A program made the translations under genes and the position numbers. Below are positions 1-6,444 of a stretch of 6,444 nucleotides of DNA, one piece after another. This DNA comes from Chloroflexota bacterium. Its GTDB lineage: Bacteria; Chloroflexota; Anaerolineae; Ardenticatenales; Ardenticatenaceae. Each line of letters opens with the position of its first letter. The stretch's first letter is position 1. The stretch is from positions 1 to 6,444 of the forward strand of contig DOUV01000135.1 of NCBI GenBank assembly GCA_003520455.1. The letters run 5' to 3'. The notes beneath the pieces are model-generated. The model was not told the origin of the DNA. It did no database searches and saw only the letters and a program-made list of their open reading frames with translations.

Positions 1-2
1 AG

Positions 3-113
3 CTCGTCGTGCGCGATTGTGCCTCGTTTGGACTCCCGGCGTGGGTCCGCATCGCGCCCCAGGTCCCTGCGCTGAATGACCGCCTGATTGCGGCGCTGGA
101 GCAACTCCCGTGA
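3..113 (+). CDS. cobD: CobD/CobC-type PLP-dependent enzyme, C-terminal end (partial)
   Basis: Only the last 36 codons and the TGA stop are present; the gene starts upstream of the window. The readable tail contains [15 protein letters not shown] and then a short helix ending LIAALEQLP. The pattern 'vRDc.sFGLp.yvRi' near the C-terminus, followed by a helix with NDRL.AAL, is typical of fold-type I aminotransferase-like enzymes of the HisC/CobD group, and RDC-SFGLP in particular suits the cobalamin branch. CobD (L-threonine-O-3-phosphate decarboxylase, called CobC in the Pseudomonas scheme) makes aminopropanol phosphate for the nucleotide loop of B12. The lysine that binds PLP lies outside the window. 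A histidinol-phosphate aminotransferase is the main alternative, but the neighbouring cobO and cobN favour the B12 role. Its stop overlaps the next start (GTGA, 110-113), which suggests translational coupling. Confidence 0.75.
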   Translation, partial: LVVRDCASFGLPAWVRIAPQVPALNDRLIAALEQLP

Positions 114-925
114 GCGACCGCTGGCCACCGTGGCTGCCGCGCTTCCGCGCCGCCGACGCCGGGCTGTGGCGGGGCGGTCTGGTGCCCCTCGAGAGTTACC
201 GCTACGCCGACCTCGATGTGCGCGCCCACCAGGATTTCTGGAAGCATGCGGGCAGCGGCCTGTTTCCCAAACTGCAGGCCGAGGTGGTGGCCTGGCGCGA
301 GGAGTTTGCTTTGCCGGCTGAGGGACTGCGGGCCGATCATCCCAATGCTTTCTTCGCCTGGCGCGAGCGCTACTCGCGCCGGACGGTTGAGGGCGCAGCC
401 GGCAGTCTCTTTCCACGGCTCGGGCTGCCGGCGCTCTACAAGGTGGCGTGGCAGGGTTGGCTCCTCTGGAATGAGGTCATCTGGCTCGACGATGCGAAGG
501 TTCAGGTGGGCGGGCTCGATTTCGAGCAAGCCCACGGCGACTGGATCGAGGTACGCATCTACCGCGAGACCCGCCCGCAGGATTTGCTCGCCGCGCGGGT
601 GAAGCTCGAACGGGCCTGCCAGACGCTGCTCGGCCACCCGCCGCGCCGCCAGCGTCCCCAACGCCACCTTCAGCGCGACGTCCAACTCTACCGTTGGGTA
701 CGGAAAGAGGGGATGAGCGCCACCGAGGCCGCCCACCGCTGGAACGCTCGCCAAACCAGCCGCTACAGCGATGACTTCGCCGAACTGCTGGCCCAGGGTC
801 TCTCCCCAGAGGAGGCCGAGCAGTGGCTCGAGGGCGGCTATGCCGAGCCGGCTTTGGACGCGGCCACGGTGCGAGCCGCTGTCGCCCGCCTCGAACGGGA
901 GCTGGCGCCGGCGGGGCGAGCGTGA
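110..925 (+). CDS. unrecognised tryptophan-rich 271-aa protein in the cobalamin cluster
   Basis: I do not recognise this family. The GTG start at 110 overlaps the cobD stop by four bases and has GGAG at 98-101, eight bases upstream, so this start is well supported. The protein is soluble-looking: no signal peptide and no convincing membrane helix. It has 14 tryptophans in 271 residues (W5, W8, W20, W44, W62, W84, W114, W117, W120, W125, W145, W196, W211, W239), densest in residues 114-125 ([12 protein letters not shown]). Residues 146-170 read as a strand followed by a helix. A basic, proline-containing stretch follows (about 177-189). Residues 190-215 (from [13 protein letters not shown] through ATEAAHRWN) could be a helix-turn-helix, which is a guess from pattern. 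The last 50 residues look helical and acidic. Codon use resembles its neighbours, so it is a real gene. Position between cobD and cobO suggests a B12-related or regulatory role, but nothing in the sequence proves it. Confidence 0.8.
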   Translation: MSDRWPPWLPRFRAADAGLWRGGLVPLESYRYADLDVRAHQDFWKHAGSGLFPKLQAEVVAWREEFALPAEGLRADHPNAFFAWRERYSRRTVEGAAGSLFPRLGLPALYKVAWQGWLLWNEVIWLDDAKVQVGGLDFEQAHGDWIEVRIYRETRPQDLLAARVKLERACQTLLGHPPRRQRPQRHLQRDVQLYRWVRKEGMSATEAAHRWNARQTSRYSDDFAELLAQGLSPEEAEQWLEGGYAEPALDAATVRAAVARLERELAPAGRA

Positions 926-954
926 GCCCGCGGGTTTGATTCGTGATCGCAGCC

Positions 955-996
955 GGCAGGCGTACGCCAAAGTCGATACTTTCGCGTACGCCTGCC
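955..996 (+). repeat. strong near-perfect hairpin upstream of cobO
   Basis: The arms GGCAGGCGTACGC (955-967) and GCGTACGCCTGCC (984-996) are perfectly complementary over 13 bp. After a single C-C mismatch (968/983) five more pairs follow (969-973 with 978-982), closing on the tetraloop CGAT (974-977). Each arm also contains its own palindrome: GGCGTACGCC at 959-968 and GCGTACGC at 984-991, with centres 24 bp apart. The hairpin occupies most of the spacer between the unknown gene and cobO and ends 20 bases before the cobO Shine-Dalgarno sequence. No T-run follows, so it does not look like a standard intrinsic terminator. Possible roles are an mRNA processing or stability element, a tandem operator, or a dispersed palindromic repeat. 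The structure is directly visible; the role is unknown. Confidence 0.85.
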
Positions 997-1016
997 CGCC
1001 ACACTATTGATAGGAT

Positions 1017-1021
1017 GGAGG
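1017..1021 (+). promoter_or_regulatory. Shine-Dalgarno GGAGG that sets the cobO start
   Basis: GGAGG lies five bases before the ATG at 1027. The frame stays open upstream to a GTG at 943, and another ATG sits at 1015, but the upstream extension would encode the hairpin, has no comparable ribosome site and does not look like the CobO family N-terminus. The ATG at 1027 is therefore preferred. Confidence 0.75.
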
Positions 1022-1026
1022 ACACG

Positions 1027-1590
1027 ATGGGTGAGGAAGAGCGCCGCCGTGCGCGCCAGCTCAAGATCAAGAAGGGGTTGGTCATCATCAACACCGGCAC
1101 CGGCAAAGGCAAAACGACAGCCGCGCTCGGCATCCTGATGCGGGCCTGGGGCCGCGACATGCGGGTCGGTGGCGTGCAGTTTATCAAGAATGAGGGTGCC
1201 AGTTTCGGCGAGCTCAAAGCCGCCAGGCGCATGGGCATCGAGCTGACTCCGATGGGCGATGGCTTCACCTGGACCAGCCGCGACAGAGACGAGACGCAGG
1301 CGAAGGCGCTTCACGGGTGGGAGATCGCCAGGCAGAAAATCACCAGCGGCGACTACGACATCTTCCTGCTGGACGAATTCACCTACGTGATGCACTACGG
1401 CTGGCTGTCTCCTAAGGAGATCGTGGCCTGGCTGGGCGAGAACAAGCCCGAGATGCTCCACCTCATCATCACCGGCCGGTACGCGCCGCCCGAGTTGATC
1501 GAGTTCGCCGACCTCGTGACGGAGATGACCCTGATAAAGCACCCGCTGAAAGAGCAGGGCATCCGCGCGCAGCGCGGGATCGAGTATTAG
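1027..1590 (+). CDS. cobO: ATP:corrinoid adenosyltransferase CobO (CobA/BtuR family)
   Basis: This cytoplasmic enzyme transfers the 5'-deoxyadenosyl group from ATP to the reduced cobalt of corrinoids (cob(I)yrinic acid a,c-diamide or cob(I)inamide), giving the adenosylated form. The 187 aa are the normal length for the family. Residues 22-31 form the characteristic P-loop [10 protein letters not shown]. Residues 77-86 ([10 protein letters not shown]) match the conserved 'G.GFTW' segment. Walker B is DIFLLDE (111-117). Family signatures [19 protein letters not shown] (149-167) and KHPLKEQGI with AQRGIEY at the C-terminus (171-187) are intact. A lysine-rich N-terminal tail (residues 7-16) precedes the core, as in many members. 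All key motifs are present, so it should be active. It lies upstream of cobN, whose product makes the cobalt-containing substrate pool, with a 133-base spacer between them. Salvage and de novo roles cannot be separated from sequence alone. Confidence 0.95.
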   Translation: MGEEERRRARQLKIKKGLVIINTGTGKGKTTAALGILMRAWGRDMRVGGVQFIKNEGASFGELKAARRMGIELTPMGDGFTWTSRDRDETQAKALHGWEIARQKITSGDYDIFLLDEFTYVMHYGWLSPKEIVAWLGENKPEMLHLIITGRYAPPELIEFADLVTEMTLIKHPLKEQGIRAQRGIEY

Positions 1591-1723
1591 AGCTTGAAGA
1601 TCGAAGAGTAACGGCGGATTCCCAATCCGAGCATCACGTGCAAGAGCGCCAATCGCCAGGCTCTCATCTCTACACTAGAGGGGAAAAGCTTCGAAGAGTG
1701 TGGAATCTTTGTTGAGGAAGTAT
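1591..1723. other. cobO-cobN spacer, no clear regulatory element
   Basis: This 133-base spacer is the longest non-coding stretch in the window. It contains a small hairpin (CGGATT, loop CCC, AATCCG; 1615-1629) with no T-run. The 9-base direct repeat TCGAAGAGT occurs at 1601-1609 and 1691-1699, exactly 90 bases apart. I found no convincing -35/-10 pair, no GCCACTG B12 box and too little room for a full cobalamin riboswitch. Read-through from cobO into cobN is the simplest view. Confidence 0.5.
1714..1718 (+). promoter_or_regulatory. Shine-Dalgarno GAGGA that sets the cobN start
   Basis: GAGGA sits five bases before the ATG at 1724. The frame also has a GTG at 1700, which would add eight residues, but that GTG has only a weak purine stretch before it. 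The ATG start also places the conserved [14 protein letters not shown] segment at residues 11-24, close to the N-terminus as is usual for CobN. Confidence 0.65.
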
Positions 1724-4700
1724 ATGGAGAAGCCAGAACCGAATGAGCGGGGGTTTCTGTTCCTGACCCACGCCGACACCGACCTGCTTGCTCTGGCACA
1801 CGCCAGTGAAGGGTTGCCGGCGGGATTCCCGCGGGTGTGCGCCGAGAATCTCATGGCGCTGAAGGACAGCGGGGACGTGCGCCGCTTCCTCCACGAGGCA
1901 CTCCCGGCCGCGGAGGTGGTCGTGGTGCGGTTGCTGGGCGGCAAGGCAAGCTTCGCCCACGGGTTCCAACAACTCCGCAGGCACTGCCGCGACGAGGGCA
2001 AGGCGTTGATCGTGCTCTCCGGGACCGACGTGCCCGACCCCGAGCTGACCGCTGCCTCGACGGTACCGGTCCCGGTGATCCACGACGCCTACGCCTATTT
2101 CCATGCCGGCGGGAGCGCCAACCTCCAGCAGCTCCTGCGCTTCCTCAGCGACCACCTGCTTGCGACCGGCTTCGGGTACGATGCGCCGGTGGAGCAGCCA
2201 GCGCATGGTCTCTACCATCCGCGCCTGGGTGGCCTGACGAGCCTCGAAGCCTGGCTTGCCCAGGCTGACCGCTCCAAGCCAGCGGTGGGCATCCTTTTCT
2301 ACCGCTCGCATTGGATGAGCGGCAACACCGGTTTCATCGACGCGCTCGTCGCGGCCGTCGAGGAACGCGGCGCCAACGCGCTTCCGGTCTTCACCAACAG
2401 CTTGAAGGAGTTGCAGGTGAGAAGGTTCCAGGTTGAAGGTTCACCTCCCCAACCGGCAACCTTCCAACCGATTCAGTGGCCGGCGGCCTTCGAGTTCTTC
2501 GTCGATCCAACGACGGGCGAGAACCTGCTCGATGTGCTGATCTCAACCCTGAGCTTTGCCATGGGCAGCGTCAACCCCGATGGTCCGACCCTGAGCGACT
2601 GGTCGGTGGAGGCGTTCAGGGCTCTGGACGTGCCGGTCCTTCAGGCGATTGCCAGCGGCGCCCGGCAGGCAACATGGTCGGCTTCAGGGCGCGGGCTCAA
2701 CCCGCTCGACACGGCGATGAACGTGGCCCTGCCCGAGTTCGACGGCCGGATCATCACAGTGCCGGTCAGCTTCAAGGGGGGAATGGCCCCCCAAAACAAG
2801 AGCGGGAGCAACGGTATGGACCCGGCGACCTCGTCTATGCAGGTGACGAGGTACGTTCCTGTACCCGAACGGGTCGACCGGTTGATTGGGTTGGCCCTGC
2901 GATTCTGCGCCCTGCGGCGCAAGCCCAATGGCGCCAAACGCGTGGCCTTCATCCTGACGAACTCGCCGGGGAAAGCCGCGCGCATCGGCAACGCGGTCGG
3001 TCTGGACGCGCCGGCCTCGTTGATGCGGCTCTTCGCCGCGATGCAGGCGGCGGGCTACCGGATCGAGAAGCTACCACCCAACGGCGACGCGCTGATCCAC
3101 ACGCTCATCGAGCGCTGCTCGTACGACACCGACCTCCTGACCGACCGGCAACTCGTGCAGGCTGCGGGAAAGGTCGATGACGCGACCTACCGCCGCTGGC
3201 ACGCTGGCCTGACTGCGAAGCAGCGGGCGCAGATGGATGGACAGTGGGGCGCGGCGCCCGGCACTGCCTTCCACCACGAGGGCCACCTGGCCTTTGCCGG
3301 GCTCGAACTCGGCAACGTCTTCGTGGCGCTGCAGCCGCCGCGCGGCTACGGGATGGATCCCAACGCGATCTACCACACGCCGGACCTCCCGCCACCCCAT
3401 CACTACCACGCCCTCTACCGCTGGCTCAGCACCGGCCAGGCCGAGGGCGGTTGGGGGGCAGACGCCATCGTCCATGTCGGCAAGCATGGCACCCTCGAGT
3501 GGCTCCCGGGTAAGGCCGTTGGTCTCTCGCAAGATTGCTACCCCGACACCTTCCTGGCAGACATGCCATTCTTCTACCCCTTCATCCTCAACAACCCCGG
3601 CGAGGGCGCTCAGGCCAAGCGCCGCACCCATGCCGTCATCGTCGATCATCTGATCCCGCCGATGACCAGCGCCGACCTGTACGGCGAATTGGCCGAGCTC
3701 GCCCAACTGGTGGACGAGTACTACCAACTTGAAGCGACCGACCCGACCAAGCTGCCCCTCCTCCAACAGCAAATCTGGAAGCTGATCCAGAAATCCAGGC
3801 TTGACGAAGAGATCAAGCACTTCATGCACGAGGACCATGGCGACCATACCCACGGCTGGGACGATGAAGTAACCGAGGACGGGACGCCCGTCGCGCTCAC
3901 GGAGATGCGCGGCAAAGATTTTTCCCATCTTATGGAGGATATCGACGGCTATCTCTGTGAGTTGCAGGGCGCCCAGATTCGCGACGGCCTTCACATCCTG
4001 GGCTGCGCCCCGGAGGGCGCAATGCTGATCGATCTGCTCCAGGCGCTCACTCGCCTGCCCAACCTCGACGTGCCCGGACTGCGCGAAGGGGTCGCCGGCC
4101 TCTTTGGCTTCACGCTCGATACGTTATTCGCTGAGCCGGGCCGAAGACTGTCTGAGGTTGAAAGGTTGCAGGTTCCAAAGGTGGAGGTTGGGCATGGGCC
4201 CATTGTCACCGCCGCCGACGCCATCGAGGCGATTGACAGGCGCTGCCACGCCCTGCTCGCCTCGCTCCAGGCTCGCGATTTCGACGCGGCCGGCGTCGAC
4301 GATGCGATCCGCACCGTACTTGGCGACGCCGGGGCAACGTCCTCAGCCTGCAAGCTCCAGCGGACGCTCACCTTCGTCTGCAGGCACCTCGTCCCAGCGA
4401 TTCGCCGGACGGACGACGAGATCACGAACCTCGTGCGTGCGCTCGATGGCCGCTACATCCCCGCGGGCCCGTCAGGGGCGCCGACCCGCGGCATGGCCCA
4501 CGTGCTGCCCACCGGGCGAAACTTCTACACCGTGGACCCCCGAGCCCTGCCGAGCCAGACCGCCTGGCACGTCGGCGAGCGGCTGGCGGCGGAGTTGCTC
4601 GAACGCTATCTGGCCGAGGAGGGTGCCTATCCGGATCGCGTCGGCCTCAGCATCTGGGGCACGAGTGCGATGCGGACCCACGGCGATGACATCGCTCAAA

Positions 4701-5728
4701 TCTTCGCGCTGATGGGTGTGCGCCCCGTCTGGCAACCCGCCAACCGGCGCGTCACCGGGGTCGAGGTGATCCCGCTCGCCCAGTTGGGTCATCCGCGGGT
4801 GGACGTCGTCGCGCGCATCTCCGGCTTCTTCCGGGATGCCTTCCCCCACCTGATCGAACTCCTCGACGCGGCCGTGCGGCTCGTGGCCGAACTGGACGAG
4901 CCGACCGACCGAAACTTCGTGCGCCGGCACTACCTGGCAGCGCTCGCCCAGGGGATCGCGCGGGGACTGAACGCCAGCGACGCCCGTCGCCGGTCACTCT
5001 ACCGCGTCTTCGGCTCCAGGCCGGGGGCCTATGGCGCCGGCATCCTCCCCCTGATCGACGAGCGCAACTGGCAGACCCAGGCCGATTTTGCCGAGGCCTA
5101 CCTGAACTGGGGCGGTTACGCCTACACCGCCGAGGAGTACGGCGTGGATGCGCGCAGCGAGTTCCGCGCCGCGCTCTCAACCGTGCAGGTCGCAGCGAAG
5201 AACCAGGACAACCGGGAGCACGACATCTTCGACTCCGACGACTACCTCCAGTACCACGGCGGCATGATTGCCTCGATCCGTGCCCTCACCGGTCGCGCCC
5301 CCAAGGCCTACTTCGGCGACAACGCCGACCCCGACCGGGTGAAAGTGCGCGACCTCAAGGAAGAGGCGGCGCGCGTCTTCCGGAGCCGGGTCGTCAATCC
5401 GAAGTGGATCGAGAGCATCATCCGCCACGGGTACAAGGGTGCGCTCGAGCTCGCCGCGACCGTCGACTACCTCTTCGGCTACGACGCGACGGCCGGCGTG
5501 CTGGAAGACTGGATGTACGAGCAGGTAACCGAGGCCTACCTGCTCGATGAGCAGATGCAGGCCTTTTTCGAGCGCTCGAGCCCGTGGGCGATGCAGGCCA
5601 TCACCGAGCGCCTGCTGGAGGCCGTTCAACGTGGCCTCTGGTCGCAGCCGAGCCCCGAGATGCGCGAAGCGCTCACCGATCTGTACCTGCACGCCGAGGG
5701 GCTCGTGGAAGCAAAGGTGACAGCATGA
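1724..5728 (+). CDS. cobN: cobaltochelatase large subunit CobN
   Basis: CobN is the porphyrin-chelatase-like catalytic subunit that inserts Co2+ into hydrogenobyrinic acid a,c-diamide, powered by an AAA+ partner. The 1334 aa are slightly long for the family. Landmarks in order: [13 protein letters not shown] near the N-terminus (12-24); RIGNAVGLD (420-428); [14 protein letters not shown] (584-597), with H584, H588 and E592 in the region thought to hold metal or tetrapyrrole; [16 protein letters not shown] (619-634); [13 protein letters not shown] (929-941); [16 protein letters not shown] (977-992); [10 protein letters not shown] (1032-1041); and RHGYKG (1234-1239). 'GKHG.LEWLPGK' and 'NNPGEG.QAKRR' separate it from Mg-chelatase BchH. 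Three segments look inserted or lengthened relative to the family as I recall it: 231-251 and 810-826 (heptamer-repeat derived) and 352-375. A His-rich loop occupies 699-710. The frame is intact throughout. The stop overlaps the next start (ATGA, 5725-5728), implying coupled synthesis of the two chelatase subunits. Confidence 0.95.
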   Translation: MEKPEPNERGFLFLTHADTDLLALAHASEGLPAGFPRVCAENLMALKDSGDVRRFLHEALPAAEVVVVRLLGGKASFAHGFQQLRRHCRDEGKALIVLSGTDVPDPELTAASTVPVPVIHDAYAYFHAGGSANLQQLLRFLSDHLLATGFGYDAPVEQPAHGLYHPRLGGLTSLEAWLAQADRSKPAVGILFYRSHWMSGNTGFIDALVAAVEERGANALPVFTNSLKELQVRRFQVEGSPPQPATFQPIQWPAAFEFFVDPTTGENLLDVLISTLSFAMGSVNPDGPTLSDWSVEAFRALDVPVLQAIASGARQATWSASGRGLNPLDTAMNVALPEFDGRIITVPVSFKGGMAPQNKSGSNGMDPATSSMQVTRYVPVPERVDRLIGLALRFCALRRKPNGAKRVAFILTNSPGKAARIGNAVGLDAPASLMRLFAAMQAAGYRIEKLPPNGDALIHTLIERCSYDTDLLTDRQLVQAAGKVDDATYRRWHAGLTAKQRAQMDGQWGAAPGTAFHHEGHLAFAGLELGNVFVALQPPRGYGMDPNAIYHTPDLPPPHHYHALYRWLSTGQAEGGWGADAIVHVGKHGTLEWLPGKAVGLSQDCYPDTFLADMPFFYPFILNNPGEGAQAKRRTHAVIVDHLIPPMTSADLYGELAELAQLVDEYYQLEATDPTKLPLLQQQIWKLIQKSRLDEEIKHFMHEDHGDHTHGWDDEVTEDGTPVALTEMRGKDFSHLMEDIDGYLCELQGAQIRDGLHILGCAPEGAMLIDLLQALTRLPNLDVPGLREGVAGLFGFTLDTLFAEPGRRLSEVERLQVPKVEVGHGPIVTAADAIEAIDRRCHALLASLQARDFDAAGVDDAIRTVLGDAGATSSACKLQRTLTFVCRHLVPAIRRTDDEITNLVRALDGRYIPAGPSGAPTRGMAHVLPTGRNFYTVDPRALPSQTAWHVGERLAAELLERYLAEEGAYPDRVGLSIWGTSAMRTHGDDIAQIFALMGVRPVWQPANRRVTGVEVIPLAQLGHPRVDVVARISGFFRDAFPHLIELLDAAVRLVAELDEPTDRNFVRRHYLAALAQGIARGLNASDARRRSLYRVFGSRPGAYGAGILPLIDERNWQTQADFAEAYLNWGGYAYTAEEYGVDARSEFRAALSTVQVAAKNQDNREHDIFDSDDYLQYHGGMIASIRALTGRAPKAYFGDNADPDRVKVRDLKEEAARVFRSRVVNPKWIESIIRHGYKGALELAATVDYLFGYDATAGVLEDWMYEQVTEAYLLDEQMQAFFERSSPWAMQAITERLLEAVQRGLWSQPSPEMREALTDLYLHAEGLVEAKVTA
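2416..2469 (+). repeat. in-frame inverted GGTT-heptamer repeat inside cobN
   Basis: GGTT occurs at 2424, 2431 and 2438, exactly seven bases apart (units GGTTCCA, GGTTGAA, GGTTCAC). The reverse form AACC follows at 2451, 2458 and 2466 (steps of 7 and 8). The two arms form an imperfect inverted repeat around a short CACCTCCC centre. A GGTG just upstream (2416) may be a decayed extra unit. Translated, it gives residues 231-251 (QVRRFQVEG, then [12 protein letters not shown]), between the conserved-looking PVFTNSLKE and the [19 protein letters not shown] segment. The length fits an in-frame insertion into a surface loop. Structure is seen directly; the insertion history is inferred. Confidence 0.75.
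2776..2792 (+). other. G6/C6 hairpin with slippery-type heptamer in cobN
   Basis: Six G (2776-2781) and six C (2787-2792) are separated by AATGG and can form a 6-bp GC-only stem. In the cobN frame the G-run reads AAG GGG GGA, so G-GGG-GGA (2776-2782) has the X-XXY-YYZ layout of a -1 slippery site. It encodes the start of a low-complexity linker (residues 352-375, rich in G, S, M and N) before the conserved [12 protein letters not shown] -1 shift would end at the TGA 3178-3180, giving a fragment of roughly 485 aa. The hairpin includes the slippery bases themselves, unlike classical sites, so recoding is doubtful. Confidence 0.4.
4154..4191 (+). repeat. second in-frame GGTT-heptamer repeat inside cobN
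   Basis: GGTT occurs at 4156, 4164, 4171 and 4186, with a decayed GGTG at 4180 (steps 8, 7, 9, 6). The units GGTTGAA, GGTTGCA and GGTTCCA match those of the first repeat. Translated, it gives residues 810-823, [14 protein letters not shown], after the LFAEPGRRL segment and before the helix [12 protein letters not shown]. The length keeps the cobN frame. A perfect 10-bp palindrome ATGGGCCCAT (4194-4203) follows immediately. Only one orientation is present here, unlike the first copy. Confidence 0.7.
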
Positions 5729-6444
5729 TGTATCCCTTCACGGCCATCGTCGGCCAGTCTCAAGTCAAAACGGCCCTCCTGCTCAACGCCATCAACCCGG
5801 CCATCGGTGGGATCTTGATTCGCGGCGAGAAGGGCACTGCCAAGAGCACCGCCGCTCGCGCCCTGGCCGCGCTGCTCCCACCGATCGAGGTTGTGGCTGG
5901 CTGTCCATGGCCTTTCGCCCCCGACGAAGTGCCTGACGTTCTCTGGCCGCCCGGCAATGGTGCCGGTGCGGGCCCGAAGGCCGAGGCGCGGAAGGAATCC
6001 GGCCCACCTTTCAACCGTCAGCTTTCGACCTGCTCCCGTCCCGCCCCCTTCGTCTCACTGCCGATCGGGGCCACCGAGGACCGGTTGCTCGGCACGCTCG
6101 ACATCGAGCGCGCCCTCCAGACCGGCGAGCGCCACTTCGAGCCAGGCCTGCTCGCCGCGGCCCACCGCGGGGTGCTCTACGTGGATGAGGTCAACCTGCT
6201 GGGCGATCACCTGGTGGACGTGTTGCTCGATGCCGCGGCGATGGGTGTGAACCGGGTGGAGCGCGAGGGCCTGAGCGTCGAACACCCGGCCCGCTTCATC
6301 CTCATCGGCACCATGAACCCGGAGGAGGGTGACCTCCGCCCACAACTTCTCGATCGCTTCGGGTTGGCGGTCGAAGTGGCCGGGCCGCGTGAGCCCGAGG
6401 CGCGGACTGAGGTGGTCCGGCGGCGCCTCGCCTGGGAGAACGAC
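5725..6444 (+). CDS. ChlI/ChlID-type AAA+ subunit of cobaltochelatase (N-terminal part, cut by window end)
   Basis: The frame is open for 240 codons to the window end. This AAA+ ATPase supplies the ATP-driven remodelling of CobN for cobalt insertion, replacing CobS/CobT in many CobN operons. Landmarks: YPFTAIVGQ (3-11); [20 protein letters not shown] with Walker A GEKGTAKS (34-41); [17 protein letters not shown] (115-131); Walker B VLYVDE (150-155) followed by [14 protein letters not shown]; sensor-1 segment [20 protein letters not shown] (193-212) with N198 and a candidate arginine finger R211. The GEKGTAKS form of Walker A favours the cobalt-chelatase type over BchI. Residues 60-108 are unusual: the Cys-containing segment after GCP looks degenerate and a Gly/Pro/basic stretch is present. 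Two ATGs (5725, 5728) are possible; the first overlaps the cobN stop and has AAGGTGA at 5714-5720. Whether a C-terminal VWA (ChlD) domain follows cannot be seen. Confidence 0.92.
   Translation, partial: MMYPFTAIVGQSQVKTALLLNAINPAIGGILIRGEKGTAKSTAARALAALLPPIEVVAGCPWPFAPDEVPDVLWPPGNGAGAGPKAEARKESGPPFNRQLSTCSRPAPFVSLPIGATEDRLLGTLDIERALQTGERHFEPGLLAAAHRGVLYVDEVNLLGDHLVDVLLDAAAMGVNRVEREGLSVEHPARFILIGTMNPEEGDLRPQLLDRFGLAVEVAGPREPEARTEVVRRRLAWEND
6006..6030 (+). repeat. probable degenerate heptamer-repeat remnant in the chelatase ATPase gene
   Basis: CTTTCAACC (6008-6016) and CTTTCGACC (6022-6030) are 14 bases apart, twice the seven-base period of the cobN repeats. ACCTTTCAACC (6006-6016) is the exact reverse complement of GGTTGAAAGGT at 4156-4166 in cobN. 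It falls in residues 94-103 ([10 protein letters not shown]), inside the poorly conserved linker between GCPWPF and [13 protein letters not shown]. It is shorter and more decayed than the cobN copies, so the relationship is likely but not certain. Confidence 0.5.

Noticed and set aside
955..1010. The 955-996 hairpin as a Rho-independent terminator
   Set aside because: The stem is strong, but the following bases (CGCCACACTATTGA) have no T-run.
943..1026. Upstream extension of cobO to the GTG at 943
   Set aside because: The extension would translate the hairpin, lacks a good ribosome site and is not like the family N-terminus. GGAGG before the ATG at 1027 fits better.
926..1026. Cobalamin riboswitch upstream of cobO
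   Set aside because: The spacer is about 100 bases, too short for the full aptamer, and has no GCCACTG-type B12 box. Its only structure is the simple hairpin.
477..1542. Overlapping - strand open frames opposite the unknown gene and cobO
   Set aside because: They mirror the codon pattern of the + strand genes. The translations are Arg/Pro/Ala-rich with no recognisable domain, and cobO is certain on the other strand.
1615..1629. Small hairpin after cobO as a terminator
   Set aside because: It has only six pairs and no T-run, so it is too weak to call.
2476..3180. A 234-codon + strand open frame in another frame inside cobN
   Set aside because: It is Arg/Gly/Pro-rich without a motif while the cobN frame carries conserved sequence across the same bases. 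It matters only as the hypothetical -1 frame.
3071..3994. Long open frame on the - strand opposite cobN (307 codons)
   Set aside because: It lies wholly opposite a strongly conserved part of cobN. In high-G+C DNA the antisense of a real gene often stays open, and the product shows no family motifs.
5177..5692. A 171-codon - strand open frame opposite the cobN C-terminus
   Set aside because: It sits opposite conserved CobN sequence, including RHGYKG, and is best explained as an antisense shadow.
1724..5728. CobN as Mg-chelatase subunit BchH
   Set aside because: [24 protein letters not shown] and the adjacent cobO and cobD-like genes fit CobN, and no bacteriochlorophyll gene is in view.

Overview
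The window is a high-G+C stretch of bacterial chromosome. It holds one strand-uniform block of cobalamin (vitamin B12) genes, all on the + strand and tightly packed. The taxon is an inference. A cobaltochelatase made of CobN plus a ChlI/ChlD-type AAA+ subunit (rather than CobS/CobT), together with short GGTT-based heptanucleotide repeats scattered through the DNA, suggests a Chloroflexota-like (green non-sulfur) bacterium. Actinobacteria and some other groups also use the CobN/ChlID pairing.

Layout: (1) 3-113, the last 36 codons of a PLP-dependent CobD/CobC-type enzyme (threonine-phosphate decarboxylase or relative). (2) 110-925, a 271-aa tryptophan-rich protein I do not recognise, joined to cobD by a 4-base GTGA overlap. 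(3) 926-1026, a short spacer holding a near-perfect 42-nt hairpin (955-996). (4) 1027-1590, cobO, the ATP:corrinoid adenosyltransferase. (5) 1591-1723, a spacer with no clear promoter, terminator or riboswitch. (6) 1724-5728, cobN, the very large catalytic subunit of cobaltochelatase (1334 aa). (7) 5725-6444, the N-terminal 240 codons of a ChlI/ChlID-type chelatase ATPase, joined to cobN by an ATGA overlap and cut by the window end.

How they work together: CobN and the AAA+ subunit form the ATP-driven machine that inserts Co2+ into the corrin ring. CobO then adds the 5'-deoxyadenosyl ligand to the reduced cobalt. CobD supplies the aminopropanol(-phosphate) arm of the nucleotide loop. These are late steps of adenosylcobalamin synthesis, and their placement in one transcription unit makes the unknown 271-aa protein a candidate accessory factor of that pathway.

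The most unusual feature is that the chelatase genes appear to carry in-frame pieces of a GGTT-type heptamer repeat at three places: cobN 2416-2469, cobN 4154-4191 and the chelatase ATPase gene 6006-6030. Each falls where the protein looks variable or lengthened. CobN also has a His-rich HxxHxxHxxHxH loop (residues 699-710) and a G6/C6 hairpin on a slippery-type heptamer. No tRNA, rRNA, CRISPR, insertion sequence or phage gene was seen.
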